The notes below the pieces were generated by a model, which saw only the letters and a program-made list of their open reading frames with translations, was not told the origin of the DNA and searched no databases. Below, piece by piece: positions 26,881 to 36,466 of a stretch of DNA of 64,000 nt. Positions within the stretch are counted from its first letter, which is position 1. Each line of letters opens with the position of its first letter. Position numbers and translations under genes: made by a program. Source of the stretch: Schlesneria sp. (lineage in GTDB: Bacteria > Planctomycetota > Planctomycetia > Planctomycetales > Planctomycetaceae); assembly GCA_028291515.1 (NCBI GenBank), contig JAQGHU010000040.1, positions 83,892 through 147,891 on the forward strand. Reading direction: 5' to 3'.

Positions 26881-28440
26881 ATGACCGCAGAAAAGATCTC
26901 TCAAACACCCACAATATCAGTCGGACGCGTCTACCTTGTCGGTGCAGGACCGGGAGATCCCGGCCTACTAACGCTACGTGGAGCCGAATGCCTGCAGCAA
27001 GCGGAACTCGTGCTATACGATGGACTTGTTAACCCGCTGCTGTTGCGACACAGTCGGGCGAATTCCGAACGAACGTGTCGTGCTGAGGGGCCGACAGGTC
27101 GTCATATTCCTCAGGAAGAGATCAATCAACGCTTGATTGCGGCGGCTCGGCAAGGCAAGACGGTTGTGCGTCTGAAAGGGGGCGACCCCTTTATCTTCGG
27201 ACGGGGTTCCGAAGAGGCCGCGGCTCTGCGAGAAGCTGGGATTCCCTTCGAAGTCGTTCCAGGAATTACTGCCGCGACGGCCGCCGCCGTCTACACAGGA
27301 ATTTCCCTCACTCATCGCGATCATGCGTCGGCGGTCGCTTTTATCACCGGACACGAGGATCCGTCCAAGCCAGCGTCCGCTTTGGATTATGACGCGCTGG
27401 CTCGGTTTCCCGGAACGCTCGTCTTTTATATGGGGCTTCATCGACTGGACGCGATCGCCTCGGCGTTGGTCGCTGCTGGAAAGCCTGCCACCACTCCTGT
27501 GTGTGTCGTCTGCCGCGCAACTCAGCCGCTGCAACGGACTGTTACGGGGACTTTAGCTGATGTCGCTTCCGTAGTCAGCACGGCTGGCCTTCATCCCCCC
27601 TCGCTGGTGATTGTGGGCGAGTGCGTGAAGGTTCGAGAGCAGGCTCGCTGGTTCGAAGACCGGCCATTATTCGGCCTGCGAATCGGTATCACGCGTCCTG
27701 AAGAGCAATCGACCGATGCGGCGCGGCGCGCGTACGAGTTGGGGGCATTGCCTGTCCTACTACCGACGATCGAAATCGCCCCTCCCGAAGATTGGACCGC
27801 AGTCGACAGTGTACTCGGTCGCCTGGATCAATTTGACTGGATCATCTGGACAAGCTCCAACGGCGTGCGAGGGCTATTAGGGCGACTCTGGGAACTGGGT
27901 GGCGATACGCGCCGCCTCAATCACGCCCAACTTGCTTGCATCGGTTCTTCGACCGCGGCCGAATTGGAAAAATACTCGCTTCGGGCCGATGTTGTCCCAC
28001 CAGAATATCGGGCAGAGTCGCTTGCTGCTGAATTGAGTTCGCAAGTCTCGGGGAAGCGGGTTCTATGGGCACGCGCCAGTCGAGGTCGTGATGTACTTCC
28101 TCAAGAACTGACGAACGCCGGTGCGTCATTGGAACAAGTCGTCGTCTATCAGAATCGCGATGTCCCGACACTTCCGGCCCATGAATTGGGACAGATTGAA
28201 CGAGGGGAACTAGACTGGATCGGCCTTTCGAGTCCCTCGATCGCTCGTTCGCTGGCACGTCTGCTGACACCAAGCGCTCGGCAGCATGTCGGGTCCAGAA
28301 CCCGATTGGCCAGCATCAGCCCCGTGACGACGGCGGCAGCGCTTGAAGTTGGCTTACCCATCGCGGCCGAAGCGACCACATACACTTGGGAAGGTTTGTT
28401 TCAGTGTATGGTGAAGTCGGAATTGGAGCGAACTCACTAG
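26881..28440 (+). CDS. cobA-hemD: Fused uroporphyrinogen-III C-methyltransferase / uroporphyrinogen-III synthase
   Basis: 519 aa. N-terminal half (about 15-258) is a SUMT: VGAGPGDPGLLTLRGAECL, DGLV, RLKGGDPFIFGRGSEEA, VVPGITAATAAAVYTGISLTH. It methylates uroporphyrinogen III at C2 and C7 to precorrin-2. C-terminal half (about 265-519) is HemD, which closes hydroxymethylbilane to uroporphyrinogen III (GLRIGITRPEEQS, DWIIWTSSNGVRGL, YQNRDVP, SSPSIARSL). The product of one half feeds the other at the branch to sirohaem and corrinoids. Start is the ATG before TAEKISQTP; the longer frame upstream overlaps the opposite gene and is not domain-like. No hemC or other tetrapyrrole gene is adjacent. Confidence 0.93.
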   Translation: MTAEKISQTPTISVGRVYLVGAGPGDPGLLTLRGAECLQQAELVLYDGLVNPLLLRHSRANSERTCRAEGPTGRHIPQEEINQRLIAAARQGKTVVRLKGGDPFIFGRGSEEAAALREAGIPFEVVPGITAATAAAVYTGISLTHRDHASAVAFITGHEDPSKPASALDYDALARFPGTLVFYMGLHRLDAIASALVAAGKPATTPVCVVCRATQPLQRTVTGTLADVASVVSTAGLHPPSLVIVGECVKVREQARWFEDRPLFGLRIGITRPEEQSTDAARRAYELGALPVLLPTIEIAPPEDWTAVDSVLGRLDQFDWIIWTSSNGVRGLLGRLWELGGDTRRLNHAQLACIGSSTAAELEKYSLRADVVPPEYRAESLAAELSSQVSGKRVLWARASRGRDVLPQELTNAGASLEQVVVYQNRDVPTLPAHELGQIERGELDWIGLSSPSIARSLARLLTPSARQHVGSRTRLASISPVTTAAALEVGLPIAAEATTYTWEGLFQCMVKSELERTH

Positions 28441-28522
28441 CGCTCTGACATGACGCTAGCGGCATTTTAGAGTTTTCGGTCAGCTTCGTGGGTGAGGCGA
28501 CAAGCTAACGAGGATCGCGGCC

Positions 28523-28993
28523 ATGGAAAGTGACAATCAGCAAATACGAATGCTGTCGATTGCTCACTACGTCGTGGCAGGAATGATGGCATTGTCTGCC
28601 TGCATCCCACTGATTCATGTCACGATCGGCCTGCTGCTGTTCTTGCATCCACCAGAGAACGGACCAGGTGGCGAACCGTTTCCTGCCCAATTTGTCGGAC
28701 TGATCGTTGCGGGTGCGGGAACTTTGATGATCCTGTTCGGTTGGGCAATGGCAATCTGCATCCTATTGGCGGGGCGATCGCTGGAACAACGACGGCGTTA
28801 TCGTTTTTGCATGGTAGTTGCCGCGATTATCTGCTTGTTTCCACCTCTCTGTACGGCATTGGGAGTGTTGACGCTGATCGTACTGTCGCGTCCCTCCGTC
28901 CAGACTCAATTTGGGCAAGCGGGACCTCTTCCAGAATCTTCGGACGAAATTCCATTCGCCGACGCCGATGATCGCGATGCGACTACGAGTTGA
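28523..28993 (+). CDS. Membrane protein of unknown function, 156 aa
   Basis: Three predicted membrane segments: residues about 13-40 (VVAGMMALSACIPLIHVTIGLLL split by charged turns), 57-82 (GLIVAGAGTLMILFGWAMAI) and 94-118 (MVVAAIICLFPPLCTALGVL), then an acidic tail (SSDEIPFADADDRD). This organisation is seen in small conserved planctomycete membrane proteins, but I know no function. GAGGA lies about 9 bases upstream of the ATG. Its 3' end overlaps the stop of the convergent amidohydrolase by 11 bases. Confidence 0.75.
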   Translation: MESDNQQIRMLSIAHYVVAGMMALSACIPLIHVTIGLLLFLHPPENGPGGEPFPAQFVGLIVAGAGTLMILFGWAMAICILLAGRSLEQRRRYRFCMVVAAIICLFPPLCTALGVLTLIVLSRPSVQTQFGQAGPLPESSDEIPFADADDRDATTS

Positions 28994-29930
28994 AAAAGAC
29001 GCGTTCGGCAGTCTTCCGAAGCAGCCATGCCATGTCTTCGGCAGAGACGAAATCGAGTTTATCCCTGATCAGACTGATTGACGCTTTGTAGTTGTTCACT
29101 CCTTGAATCTGATACGGGCAGTCACTCGCCCACATCAGGCGCTGGGGCCCGAAGGCGTCGTACAGGCGTTTGATCATCGGTATCAATTCGACGTGCGGCG
29201 GCTTTTTCTGCCCCAAAGCGTAAAATGCGGAAAGTTTCACGCAAGTCTGCTTGTGCCGCGCGAGGCGAACGAGTTTCTGGATGTCTTCGTCCCGCGTCTG
29301 ACCATCAGTACCGATTCTTGCAAAGTGGTCGATCACCACCGGTGTCTCGGGGTTTTGTTCACACATTGCGTCAACGCCGGGAAGATGTTCCGGATTCACC
29401 AGACAGCACATGGCCTGCCTTGTTTCGGCACCGGTCTTCCACATTTGACGCATCCCTGCGGTGTTCAGCCAATTCTCAGGTTGAACTTTGCGAATGAAGG
29501 GGGTGATACGAAATCCGGTCACACCTAGCGGTTGCAGCCGATTCATTTCGGCTCCTGAAGTAGATTGGTGGTCGTCCACCATTCCAACGACTCGAAACCG
29601 CTTGGGATGACGACGAACTGCATCGATAAGGTAGGAGTTATCGAAGAGGTGGAAAACCGAATGCTGAATCAGTACGACTCGCGTCACCCCTTCGGGGCCG
29701 GCAATCGCCATCAGCTCATCATCGGTGAAACTTGCAGGTTCGAGATCTCGCTTTGTCAGTCCCGCGACTAGAGGAAACTTGTCGGTCTCGGCGGGCCAGA
29801 TATGCGAGTGCGCATCAATCCAGCCATCGCTCTCTTCCGCCTGGGCTAATGATGCCAGGACCGAAAGACCGGCAGCCATGGCACCGGATTTGATCGCTTG
29901 TCGCCGTGTCATCGATCCCCATTCGTTCAT
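28983..29930 (-). CDS. Tat-exported amidohydrolase (Amidohydro_2, TIM-barrel metal-dependent hydrolase)
   Basis: 315 aa from the ATG with AGGA 8 bases upstream; a second ATG at 29969 adds 13 residues. Twin-arginine-type signal TRRQAIKSGAMAAGLSVLASL, then the amidohydrolase 2 fold: metal-binding DAHSHIW, VVLIQHSVFH, GVTGFRITP, PVVIDHFARIG, and the late RLMWASDCPYQIQG with the barrel Asp. Family members hydrolyse lactones or decarboxylate aromatic or sugar acids; substrate here is unknown. It would act in the periplasm, fitting planctomycete use of exported catabolic enzymes. Overlaps convergently with the upstream small membrane-protein gene. Confidence 0.88.
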   Translation of the reverse strand: MNEWGSMTRRQAIKSGAMAAGLSVLASLAQAEESDGWIDAHSHIWPAETDKFPLVAGLTKRDLEPASFTDDELMAIAGPEGVTRVVLIQHSVFHLFDNSYLIDAVRRHPKRFRVVGMVDDHQSTSGAEMNRLQPLGVTGFRITPFIRKVQPENWLNTAGMRQMWKTGAETRQAMCCLVNPEHLPGVDAMCEQNPETPVVIDHFARIGTDGQTRDEDIQKLVRLARHKQTCVKLSAFYALGQKKPPHVELIPMIKRLYDAFGPQRLMWASDCPYQIQGVNNYKASISLIRDKLDFVSAEDMAWLLRKTAERVFFNS

Positions 29931-30349
29931 CGCGCGTTCCTGTGCTTGGTACGGCAAGAAGTCTGACATCAACGATCACTATAACTCGCTTCAAGCAGCT
30001 TGTCAGAACGCATCAAGCCCAAGCTGGAAGTGCCCTAAAAACTGCGTCACCCCGACGCCAGTGGCAGGTTCCGCCGTTTCTGGGCAAGTGTCATCCGCCG
30101 ACATCGGCCATTCAAAGCAGTTCGTCCGCATCGGAAGGTGCAACGGGAGTGTGAGACTTTGTGGCTTATGACGAAAGTAGCTTTTGTAGCGGTAATTCGC
30201 TCAACAGCGTCGCCCTACTTTTCCGAAAATTACGGATAACCGCTAGAGGTGGAATAACCGTCAAGGTCCCGGACCGCGCGGGATTAGCGGGAAATGTCGC
30301 TGGGCAGGGGTGGCGTGCGAGGTCTTCTCAGCAGTCGCTGGAGCAACCG
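29931..30349. other. Divergent upstream region of amidohydrolase and giant surface protein
   Basis: 420 bases; part of it is an open frame continuous with the giant protein, but that part lacks a signal peptide and is treated as 5' untranslated. No confident promoter boxes. Confidence 0.4.
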
Positions 30350-33300
30350 ATGAATCTTCGAATCAAACGGTGTTGGTCAGGACTCATGGCTTGGGCCGCT
30401 TTGACGGGTATTGCCGTCGCTCAATCGCCAAATGAGCCGGAAGGGTCTGTGAAACTGGGGCAACCCCCAGTGACTCAGGCATCGCCCGAGGCCACTGAAG
30501 GCACCGTCCAATTAGGTACGGCACCTGCTGCCGATCCAGGACCGCTGACGCAGTTGTCGGCACCTGGAATCGGGTATAGCAATGGTGGCGGTGGTGGCAA
30601 CTACTTCCCCTTCCAGAACGTTGATAACCGGTATCAGCCGCGCTACAACGTCGATTCCCGTGGCGGCGGGCTGTACGGCTATTCCGGCGGTTATACCACC
30701 GTCGGTGCGTTCGTGCCGTTCTCCATCGACGCGGATGACGAGGCGATTTTCTTCGTCGACGGTCGCGGGTTGATCACCTACGACAACCAAGGCGGTGGTG
30801 CCAACGTGGGTGCCGGTTGGCGATGGTGGATGCGTGAGTTCGACTCCGTTGTGGGCTTGTCGACCTGGTACGACAACTCGACCGGCGGTATCGGACCAAA
30901 CTTCAACCAGATTGGTCTAAGCTTTGAATACTTGAGCCGCTACGTGGACTACCGCATCAACGGATATATTCCGGTTGGTTCGAAAGATCACATTGGGACA
31001 TCGGCATTGGCCTCAACTGCGTCGTGCATGGGCAATAACATTGTCTTCCAACGCACGACACAAGTTGCACAGGCTTACACTGGTTTAGACTTCGAAACAG
31101 GCGGTCCGCTGCCGCTGATCGGTCGCTATGGAGTGAACGGCTATATCGGCGGTTACCACTTCATGGGAACAGGACAGGCTGGCGGAAGCTTCACCGGTGT
31201 GAGCGGACGATTCCTCTCGCAAATCAACGAAGATGTTTCGTTCGGTATGCAGGTCACCAACGATCACACGTTTGGACTGAATACCCAGTTCCAAGTCTTC
31301 GTTACTCTTCCAGATGGCATGCCCAGCCGCTGGATGCGTAATCCTGCGGTTCAAGATCGCATGACACAGTCGGTCTTCCGTCAGTTCCGAGCGATCACGC
31401 ATATTGACGCTGTGAAGACGAATGAAGAGGCAATTAATCCGCTGACCAACAAGCCATACTTCGTGGCCTTCATCAATCCAAACCTGACCACCGGTGGTTC
31501 TGGCACGGACGAGAATCCATTCAATTCGGTTGCTCAATTCAACAGCCTGACCGCACTGCAACGAGCATCTTACGATGTCATCCTCGTAAATGGTCGTGTT
31601 GACGGCACCAGTACCAATCTCGACACCGGATTGGGCACTGCAGCTCCCGCTTTGGGCCTGCAACTGTCAAGCAACCAGCACCTCTGGGGTGCGAACATCG
31701 TGCATGATTTTGTGACCCCAAGCGGAACGTTCCAGTTCCAATGCTCTGATGGTTCGGCAACACCGATCCTGGTTAACCAGCAAACGACCGGCGGTAACGT
31801 GATTACCCTGGCCGACAACAACGAAGTGTCTGGCTTCAAGATCAATGGTGCCACGCCTCTCGGAACCCAGAACTACGGCATCCGCAGCCAGGCGGGTGGA
31901 ATCACCGGCGGCTTCAACATCAACAACAACAGCTTCATCAATACTCTGTCTGCAGTTCAGTTGACACATAGCGGCAGTGCTGTGGGTCGGCTGGTGAATA
32001 ACACTGTGACTGGTGGTCCGGCAACCGGATCCGCAATCGGGTTCCAATCAAATGCTGGCTTCGAAGTGACACAAACTGCTGGAACGCTTGGCCTGTACGT
32101 TCAAGGCAATACGATCACCGACGTGAAGGGTGAAGACGCCAATGGAAATGGCGTTCTCGATCCTGGCGAAGACACGAACGGCAATGCCACTCTCGATATG
32201 GGCATCGGAATGCGATTTATCGCCACCGGCGCGACGGCTGCAATTGATGCTAACGATCCGACAAACACGACCCTCCCTTTGGGTATTCTGAGCAACACTG
32301 TCAGCGGCAGTGGAGCTGGGATCGAACTTGACGCCCTGGCGGGTGGGAAGGTCAATGCCGCGGTCCAAGGTAACACTCTCAGCAACAACACGACCGACTC
32401 CAGTGTCGTCCCAACGGCAGGATTCGGCTTCAAGGCTGTGGCCGACGGGGTTGGCAGTGTGATGTCGATCGGAACGTACATCGACAACCAAACCAACAAC
32501 AACGAGGGTGACGGTGCGGTACTCGCTGCACGCAACGGCGGAGTACTGCAGGTTGTGGGCGACATCGTCGGCCCGCAATCCGGCGGTACCGCAGTCGGTG
32601 ATACTTTCACCGGCAACAAGGGCGATGGCCTGCGAGTTGAAGCTGATAACGGAAACGTGCTGATTCAGTCAATCACCAGCACGACGTTCGACACGAATGG
32701 CAAAAATGGCCTGAACCTGATGGCTACGAATGGCGGTCTAATCCAGATCACCGATCCGTTGGCCGGGAATTCCTTCACCGGAAATGGGCTGAATGGCCTG
32801 TTGGTCAATGCGCAGAATGGCACGATCGACGTCATGCTTAACACTACGACATTGCCGAACATCTTCACAACGAACGGTGGCGATGGATTGTTGTTCCAGA
32901 CCGCCACAGGTGGTCTGATTAACACAGACCTGGCTGGTGTGACATCGACTGGCAACACAAAAGACGGGATCGGGTTCTTCCTGGATGGCGGTGTGATCAA
33001 CGTCACCAACATTCAGTCAAACATTGCCACAGGCAACGGACAAGACGGCCTGAGCATCGTCAATAGCAATGGTGGTACCTTCAACACCAATCTCGTTGGT
33101 GGATTAACGCCAGCCTTGGGCAACGATTTCTCCAACAATACCCGTGCGGGTCTGTTCTTCGGTGGTGTGACACCACCAACCCCGCTGTCGTTCAACAACA
33201 TTGTACAGATCGCCAACAACAACTTTAACCGTACGACCACAGGAACTGACGGGATTCTGTTCGACACGACGAACGTCCTGACCTCCAACTCAGGTGCTCT

Positions 33301-35479
33301 GACTTTGCTGACTCAGAACACCTTTGTCGGTGGAGCGAATACTGCTGATCGAGGTGTCGGCGGTACGGTGAATGGTGGGGGCATCGGATTTGCCTTCGGT
33401 GATAACAGACTCTCAAACACCAACACCTTTACGTCCAACAAAGACGCGAATATCGGATTGATTCTGAATGGTGATTCAACCAACGTGATTACGATCGATA
33501 ATCACGACTTGTCAGGGGTCGTGAACGGAGCCAACGCGACGTTCAATGGTGAAGGCGTTGCGTTCATCGTCCAGGACACGGCAACACTGGCTGGCTTTAT
33601 TCAACGGTCGACGATCAACAACAATGCGAACGACGGCATCAGAATCGATGTCAGCGGTACTGCACTTCCAACGGAATTCGCGTCGGTTAACAACTTTGTG
33701 ATCGGGGGAACCACGGCGAATCTCGGTAACACCATTCAAGGAAACGGGACCAACGGTATCGAAGTTAACCGGACGACGAATGGCGAAGTCAACAATATGC
33801 AGATTCTCAACAACACCATCCAGACTAATACGACTAACGGTATCCGACTGGTGGCCTCGAACCAGCCGAACCAGGATACGTATGTCATTAACAACAACTT
33901 GATCACTGCAAACGGGTTTGACGGAATCCAACTGCGGGTGGAAGCTGATGCTTCGATCAATGCGATGATTGATCTGAATACGATCACTGGCAACGGTACG
34001 GCCGGCAATCCAATCTTCGGTAGCGGTATCCATACGTTGGAACAAGCTAACAGTGCTAACGACCTGCGATTCGTCGCTGGTATCTGGACCCGCAACACGA
34101 TCACAGGCAACAACCTCGACGGTATTGACCTTGACTCCGCCATGACCACGCTCGTGATTGGGGATCCTGTCGATACGACGTTGGGCAACTTTATCTCAGC
34201 GAACAAGCGAAACGGGGTGAATGTCGAGGGCGCCACAGGTGCGGGTGAAGTCGTCATCGGCAGCAACGTGATCTCTCTGAACGGCACAGCAGGTACTGTC
34301 GGCACAGCCAACGAATCCGCCGGTATCATGGCGAATGTTCGTCCCACCAGTAACGTGACGATCATCAACAACCAGATTGTCAACAACCTCGGAGACGGAA
34401 TTCAATACGGGATCAACCGAAACTTCATTGGTTCCGGTCAGCTTCAGGTTATTGGCAACAATGTCGCCTTCAACGATGGTCGCGGATTGGACATCTTGAA
34501 CCTTGGTGACGACTTCATCCAAGTCACGGTCGACAGCAACGTGTTCAATCGCAACCTGCTGGAAGGTGTGTATGTCGTCAATACGGCCTCCCGAACGCAG
34601 GACCAGTTCAGTGCCCAAACGGTCGCGATGGCCGCTGATGGAAACGTCTTCCGCGATCCTGTCATCGAAATGCAATTCACTAATAATCAGGTCATCGGAA
34701 ACGGCTTCGGAACAACTGCGGGTACAACTGCCACAGGCTTGGTTGTGCGTGTCGGAACTAGCGGTGCCACAAGTAGTGCGAGCGATCTTGGCGGATTCGC
34801 CAGTGACGGTGGGCCTGTCGCAGTGGGAGCGAGTCCATTCGGAACCTCGACGTTCCGAGGTGGTGTGACGATGACCGTAGACAACAATCAGTTCAGCGGT
34901 AACTTCGGGGATGACCTCAAGTTCGCGTCGTTCGTCTCGACCGTCGATCCAAACACAGGGACAGCATGGGATCTCGGTGCTGCTCCTCCAACATTTAACA
35001 CGAACGGATATCAGAGCGACCCACTGGCTCGATTGGACCTGTATTTCCGCAACAACACCTATGATGGTCAAGGGACCGATATCACAAGCGGTATCAACAA
35101 CGCTCAAGGGATTGCCAACGGATCTCAGTCGAACGTGGCTTACTACAACAATGCGGACGGGGTCTTCAAATCTCGTACTGGGTTTAACAACAACGACCCA
35201 ACCCAGTCTGGTCCATTCACCAGTGCCACCCGACGTCGAAATGCTCAACGTCAGGCATCACGATCAATCACCGGTTTTACGAATCCGAACAACCCTGTTG
35301 GGGCGAGCTTTGTCTTCCCTGGCGTTGGCGAAAGTACCTTCCGAGTTAGTTCGGACAGTGACACAATCGACTTCCTGCTGGATAACGAACCCGTCACGAG
35401 CCCTGCAGATTGGAATGGATTTAACTTCAACAACGTCAATACCGTCGGCGAAGCACCCTTTGGTTGGGGTTCCTTCTAA
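30350..35479 (+). CDS. Giant surface protein: barrel-like N-terminus plus long right-handed beta-helix repeat region
   Basis: 1709 aa. Signal peptide (about 1-25), a low-complexity stretch with two EG-S/T-V-x-LG units, then a region of about 230 residues rich in alternating strands (GAFVPFSIDADDEAIFFVDG, GAGWRWWMREFD, IGLSFEYLSRYVDYRINGYI) resembling inverse-autotransporter/intimin beta-barrels. After GTDENPFNS, a marker often seen before parallel beta-helix domains, come about 1100 residues of short units with NN and N-G-x-D-G-[IL] turns (NGKNGLNL, NGLNGLLV, GNTKDGIGF, NGQDGLSIV), typical of right-handed beta-helix (PbH1-like) repeats. An EF-hand-like pair (DANGNGVLDPGEDTNGN) is at 32135-32200. 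Start ATG has GGAG 8 bases upstream. Probably exported and surface-located; whether the N-terminus inserts in the outer membrane is an inference. Confidence 0.85.
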   Translation: MNLRIKRCWSGLMAWAALTGIAVAQSPNEPEGSVKLGQPPVTQASPEATEGTVQLGTAPAADPGPLTQLSAPGIGYSNGGGGGNYFPFQNVDNRYQPRYNVDSRGGGLYGYSGGYTTVGAFVPFSIDADDEAIFFVDGRGLITYDNQGGGANVGAGWRWWMREFDSVVGLSTWYDNSTGGIGPNFNQIGLSFEYLSRYVDYRINGYIPVGSKDHIGTSALASTASCMGNNIVFQRTTQVAQAYTGLDFETGGPLPLIGRYGVNGYIGGYHFMGTGQAGGSFTGVSGRFLSQINEDVSFGMQVTNDHTFGLNTQFQVFVTLPDGMPSRWMRNPAVQDRMTQSVFRQFRAITHIDAVKTNEEAINPLTNKPYFVAFINPNLTTGGSGTDENPFNSVAQFNSLTALQRASYDVILVNGRVDGTSTNLDTGLGTAAPALGLQLSSNQHLWGANIVHDFVTPSGTFQFQCSDGSATPILVNQQTTGGNVITLADNNEVSGFKINGATPLGTQNYGIRSQAGGITGGFNINNNSFINTLSAVQLTHSGSAVGRLVNNTVTGGPATGSAIGFQSNAGFEVTQTAGTLGLYVQGNTITDVKGEDANGNGVLDPGEDTNGNATLDMGIGMRFIATGATAAIDANDPTNTTLPLGILSNTVSGSGAGIELDALAGGKVNAAVQGNTLSNNTTDSSVVPTAGFGFKAVADGVGSVMSIGTYIDNQTNNNEGDGAVLAARNGGVLQVVGDIVGPQSGGTAVGDTFTGNKGDGLRVEADNGNVLIQSITSTTFDTNGKNGLNLMATNGGLIQITDPLAGNSFTGNGLNGLLVNAQNGTIDVMLNTTTLPNIFTTNGGDGLLFQTATGGLINTDLAGVTSTGNTKDGIGFFLDGGVINVTNIQSNIATGNGQDGLSIVNSNGGTFNTNLVGGLTPALGNDFSNNTRAGLFFGGVTPPTPLSFNNIVQIANNNFNRTTTGTDGILFDTTNVLTSNSGALTLLTQNTFVGGANTADRGVGGTVNGGGIGFAFGDNRLSNTNTFTSNKDANIGLILNGDSTNVITIDNHDLSGVVNGANATFNGEGVAFIVQDTATLAGFIQRSTINNNANDGIRIDVSGTALPTEFASVNNFVIGGTTANLGNTIQGNGTNGIEVNRTTNGEVNNMQILNNTIQTNTTNGIRLVASNQPNQDTYVINNNLITANGFDGIQLRVEADASINAMIDLNTITGNGTAGNPIFGSGIHTLEQANSANDLRFVAGIWTRNTITGNNLDGIDLDSAMTTLVIGDPVDTTLGNFISANKRNGVNVEGATGAGEVVIGSNVISLNGTAGTVGTANESAGIMANVRPTSNVTIINNQIVNNLGDGIQYGINRNFIGSGQLQVIGNNVAFNDGRGLDILNLGDDFIQVTVDSNVFNRNLLEGVYVVNTASRTQDQFSAQTVAMAADGNVFRDPVIEMQFTNNQVIGNGFGTTAGTTATGLVVRVGTSGATSSASDLGGFASDGGPVAVGASPFGTSTFRGGVTMTVDNNQFSGNFGDDLKFASFVSTVDPNTGTAWDLGAAPPTFNTNGYQSDPLARLDLYFRNNTYDGQGTDITSGINNAQGIANGSQSNVAYYNNADGVFKSRTGFNNNDPTQSGPFTSATRRRNAQRQASRSITGFTNPNNPVGASFVFPGVGESTFRVSSDSDTIDFLLDNEPVTSPADWNGFNFNNVNTVGEAPFGWGSF

Positions 35480-35507
35480 GAAGGCAAGCGTTACCTGAAA
35501 AACTCTG

Positions 35508-35545
35508 ACACGCCGCACCTTCAAACGTGCGGCGTGTTTTCTTTT
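35508..35545. terminator. Bidirectional rho-independent terminator after giant surface gene
   Basis: 11-bp perfect stem (35508-35518 with 35527-35537), 8-base loop, then TTTCTTTTT on the plus strand. On the minus strand it is followed by CAGAGTTTTTC. It overlaps the last codons of the convergent isomerase gene. Confidence 0.9.
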
Positions 35546-36387
35546 TGATCCTTGGCAATGCCGATCGATCGCGTCAGAAACTGGAAGGACTCTTTCAGAA
35601 CTTCCGGAGCAATATGACTATGGCGACTCAGTTCGACGTTCAAGCCGCCTCGATAGTCCAGATCTTGCAAGGCCTTGAATACGGACGGAAAATCGATGGT
35701 CCCTTCGCCGAACCGCAAGTGATCGTGAACCCCGCGATTCATATCCTCGATGTGAATCGTATAGATGCGGTCATGCCATTCGGCCAGGTAATCTGCAATC
35801 GGTTTCGGTTCGAGGCAATGTACGTGTCCAATGTCGACGCAAAGTCCGAAGCCCGGCCCATCGACATGCGACAGCAATTCGCGGAAGTCGTCAAACGTCT
35901 GGATGAACATGCCAGGTTCGGGTTCGAACGCCAATTTCACGTCTTGTTTGTTGGCATAGTCGATGACTTCACGAATGCCAGTTGCCAGCCGGCCGAAGAC
36001 TTCGTTACGCGACGCATCGTCGCGAACGATTCCGGCCCAGAACGAGACCGCCTCGGACCGCAGTTCGCGTGCGATGTCGATGCACCGCTTCAGGAAGTCG
36101 ATCCGGATTACTCGCTGTTTCGGCAGCGGGCTGACTAGAGTCGGCTCATGCTTGTGCCGTGGGTCCAACAAAAACCTCGCCCCTGTTTCGATGCACGAGA
36201 TCATGTCGTACCGCGCTAATGTCTGGCGCATGCGGTCGATTTCGAGAGGCAGGTTCGGCGAATAGGGATCCAGGCAATGATGATCAATCGTGATCGCGAC
36301 CGAGCGATAACCGATCTCGTGCATCAGTTCCAGTGCCTGCAGCCAAAGATGTCCTGTCAATCCGTTTGTGTTGTAACCCAACCGCAT
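35521..36387 (-). CDS. Sugar phosphate isomerase/epimerase (xylose-isomerase-like TIM barrel)
   Basis: 288 aa. AP-endonuclease-2/xylose-isomerase-like family. Metal-binding pattern is visible: IDHHCLDPYSP, the Glu in LAFEPEPGMF, the Asp/His in CVDIGHVHCLE, HIEDMNRGVHDHL and the late Glu in NVELSRHS. Such proteins isomerise or epimerise keto-sugars or inositols (compare hydroxypyruvate isomerase, IolE, tagatose epimerase); no neighbour indicates which. Start chosen at ATG with AGGA 6 bases upstream; 20 extra upstream codons are open. No signal peptide, so cytoplasmic. Confidence 0.85.
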   Translation of the reverse strand: MRLGYNTNGLTGHLWLQALELMHEIGYRSVAITIDHHCLDPYSPNLPLEIDRMRQTLARYDMISCIETGARFLLDPRHKHEPTLVSPLPKQRVIRIDFLKRCIDIARELRSEAVSFWAGIVRDDASRNEVFGRLATGIREVIDYANKQDVKLAFEPEPGMFIQTFDDFRELLSHVDGPGFGLCVDIGHVHCLEPKPIADYLAEWHDRIYTIHIEDMNRGVHDHLRFGEGTIDFPSVFKALQDLDYRGGLNVELSRHSHIAPEVLKESFQFLTRSIGIAKDQKENTPHV

Positions 36388-36466
36388 ATTGATCCTGCTC
36401 GACAAATTTTCTGACAATTGATGTTGGCGATCTACTCCATTTCCCAACTCAGGTTAATGTCTGCAT

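Noticed and set aside
32400..34500. Possible DNA-level tandem repeat in the giant surface gene
   Set aside because: The periodicity is at the protein level (NN/GxDG turns); DNA units are too diverged to be a recent tandem array or CRISPR-like structure.
34196..35248. 350-codon minus-strand ORF
   Set aside because: Antisense to the repeat region of the giant surface protein; the length reflects the biased repeat codons.
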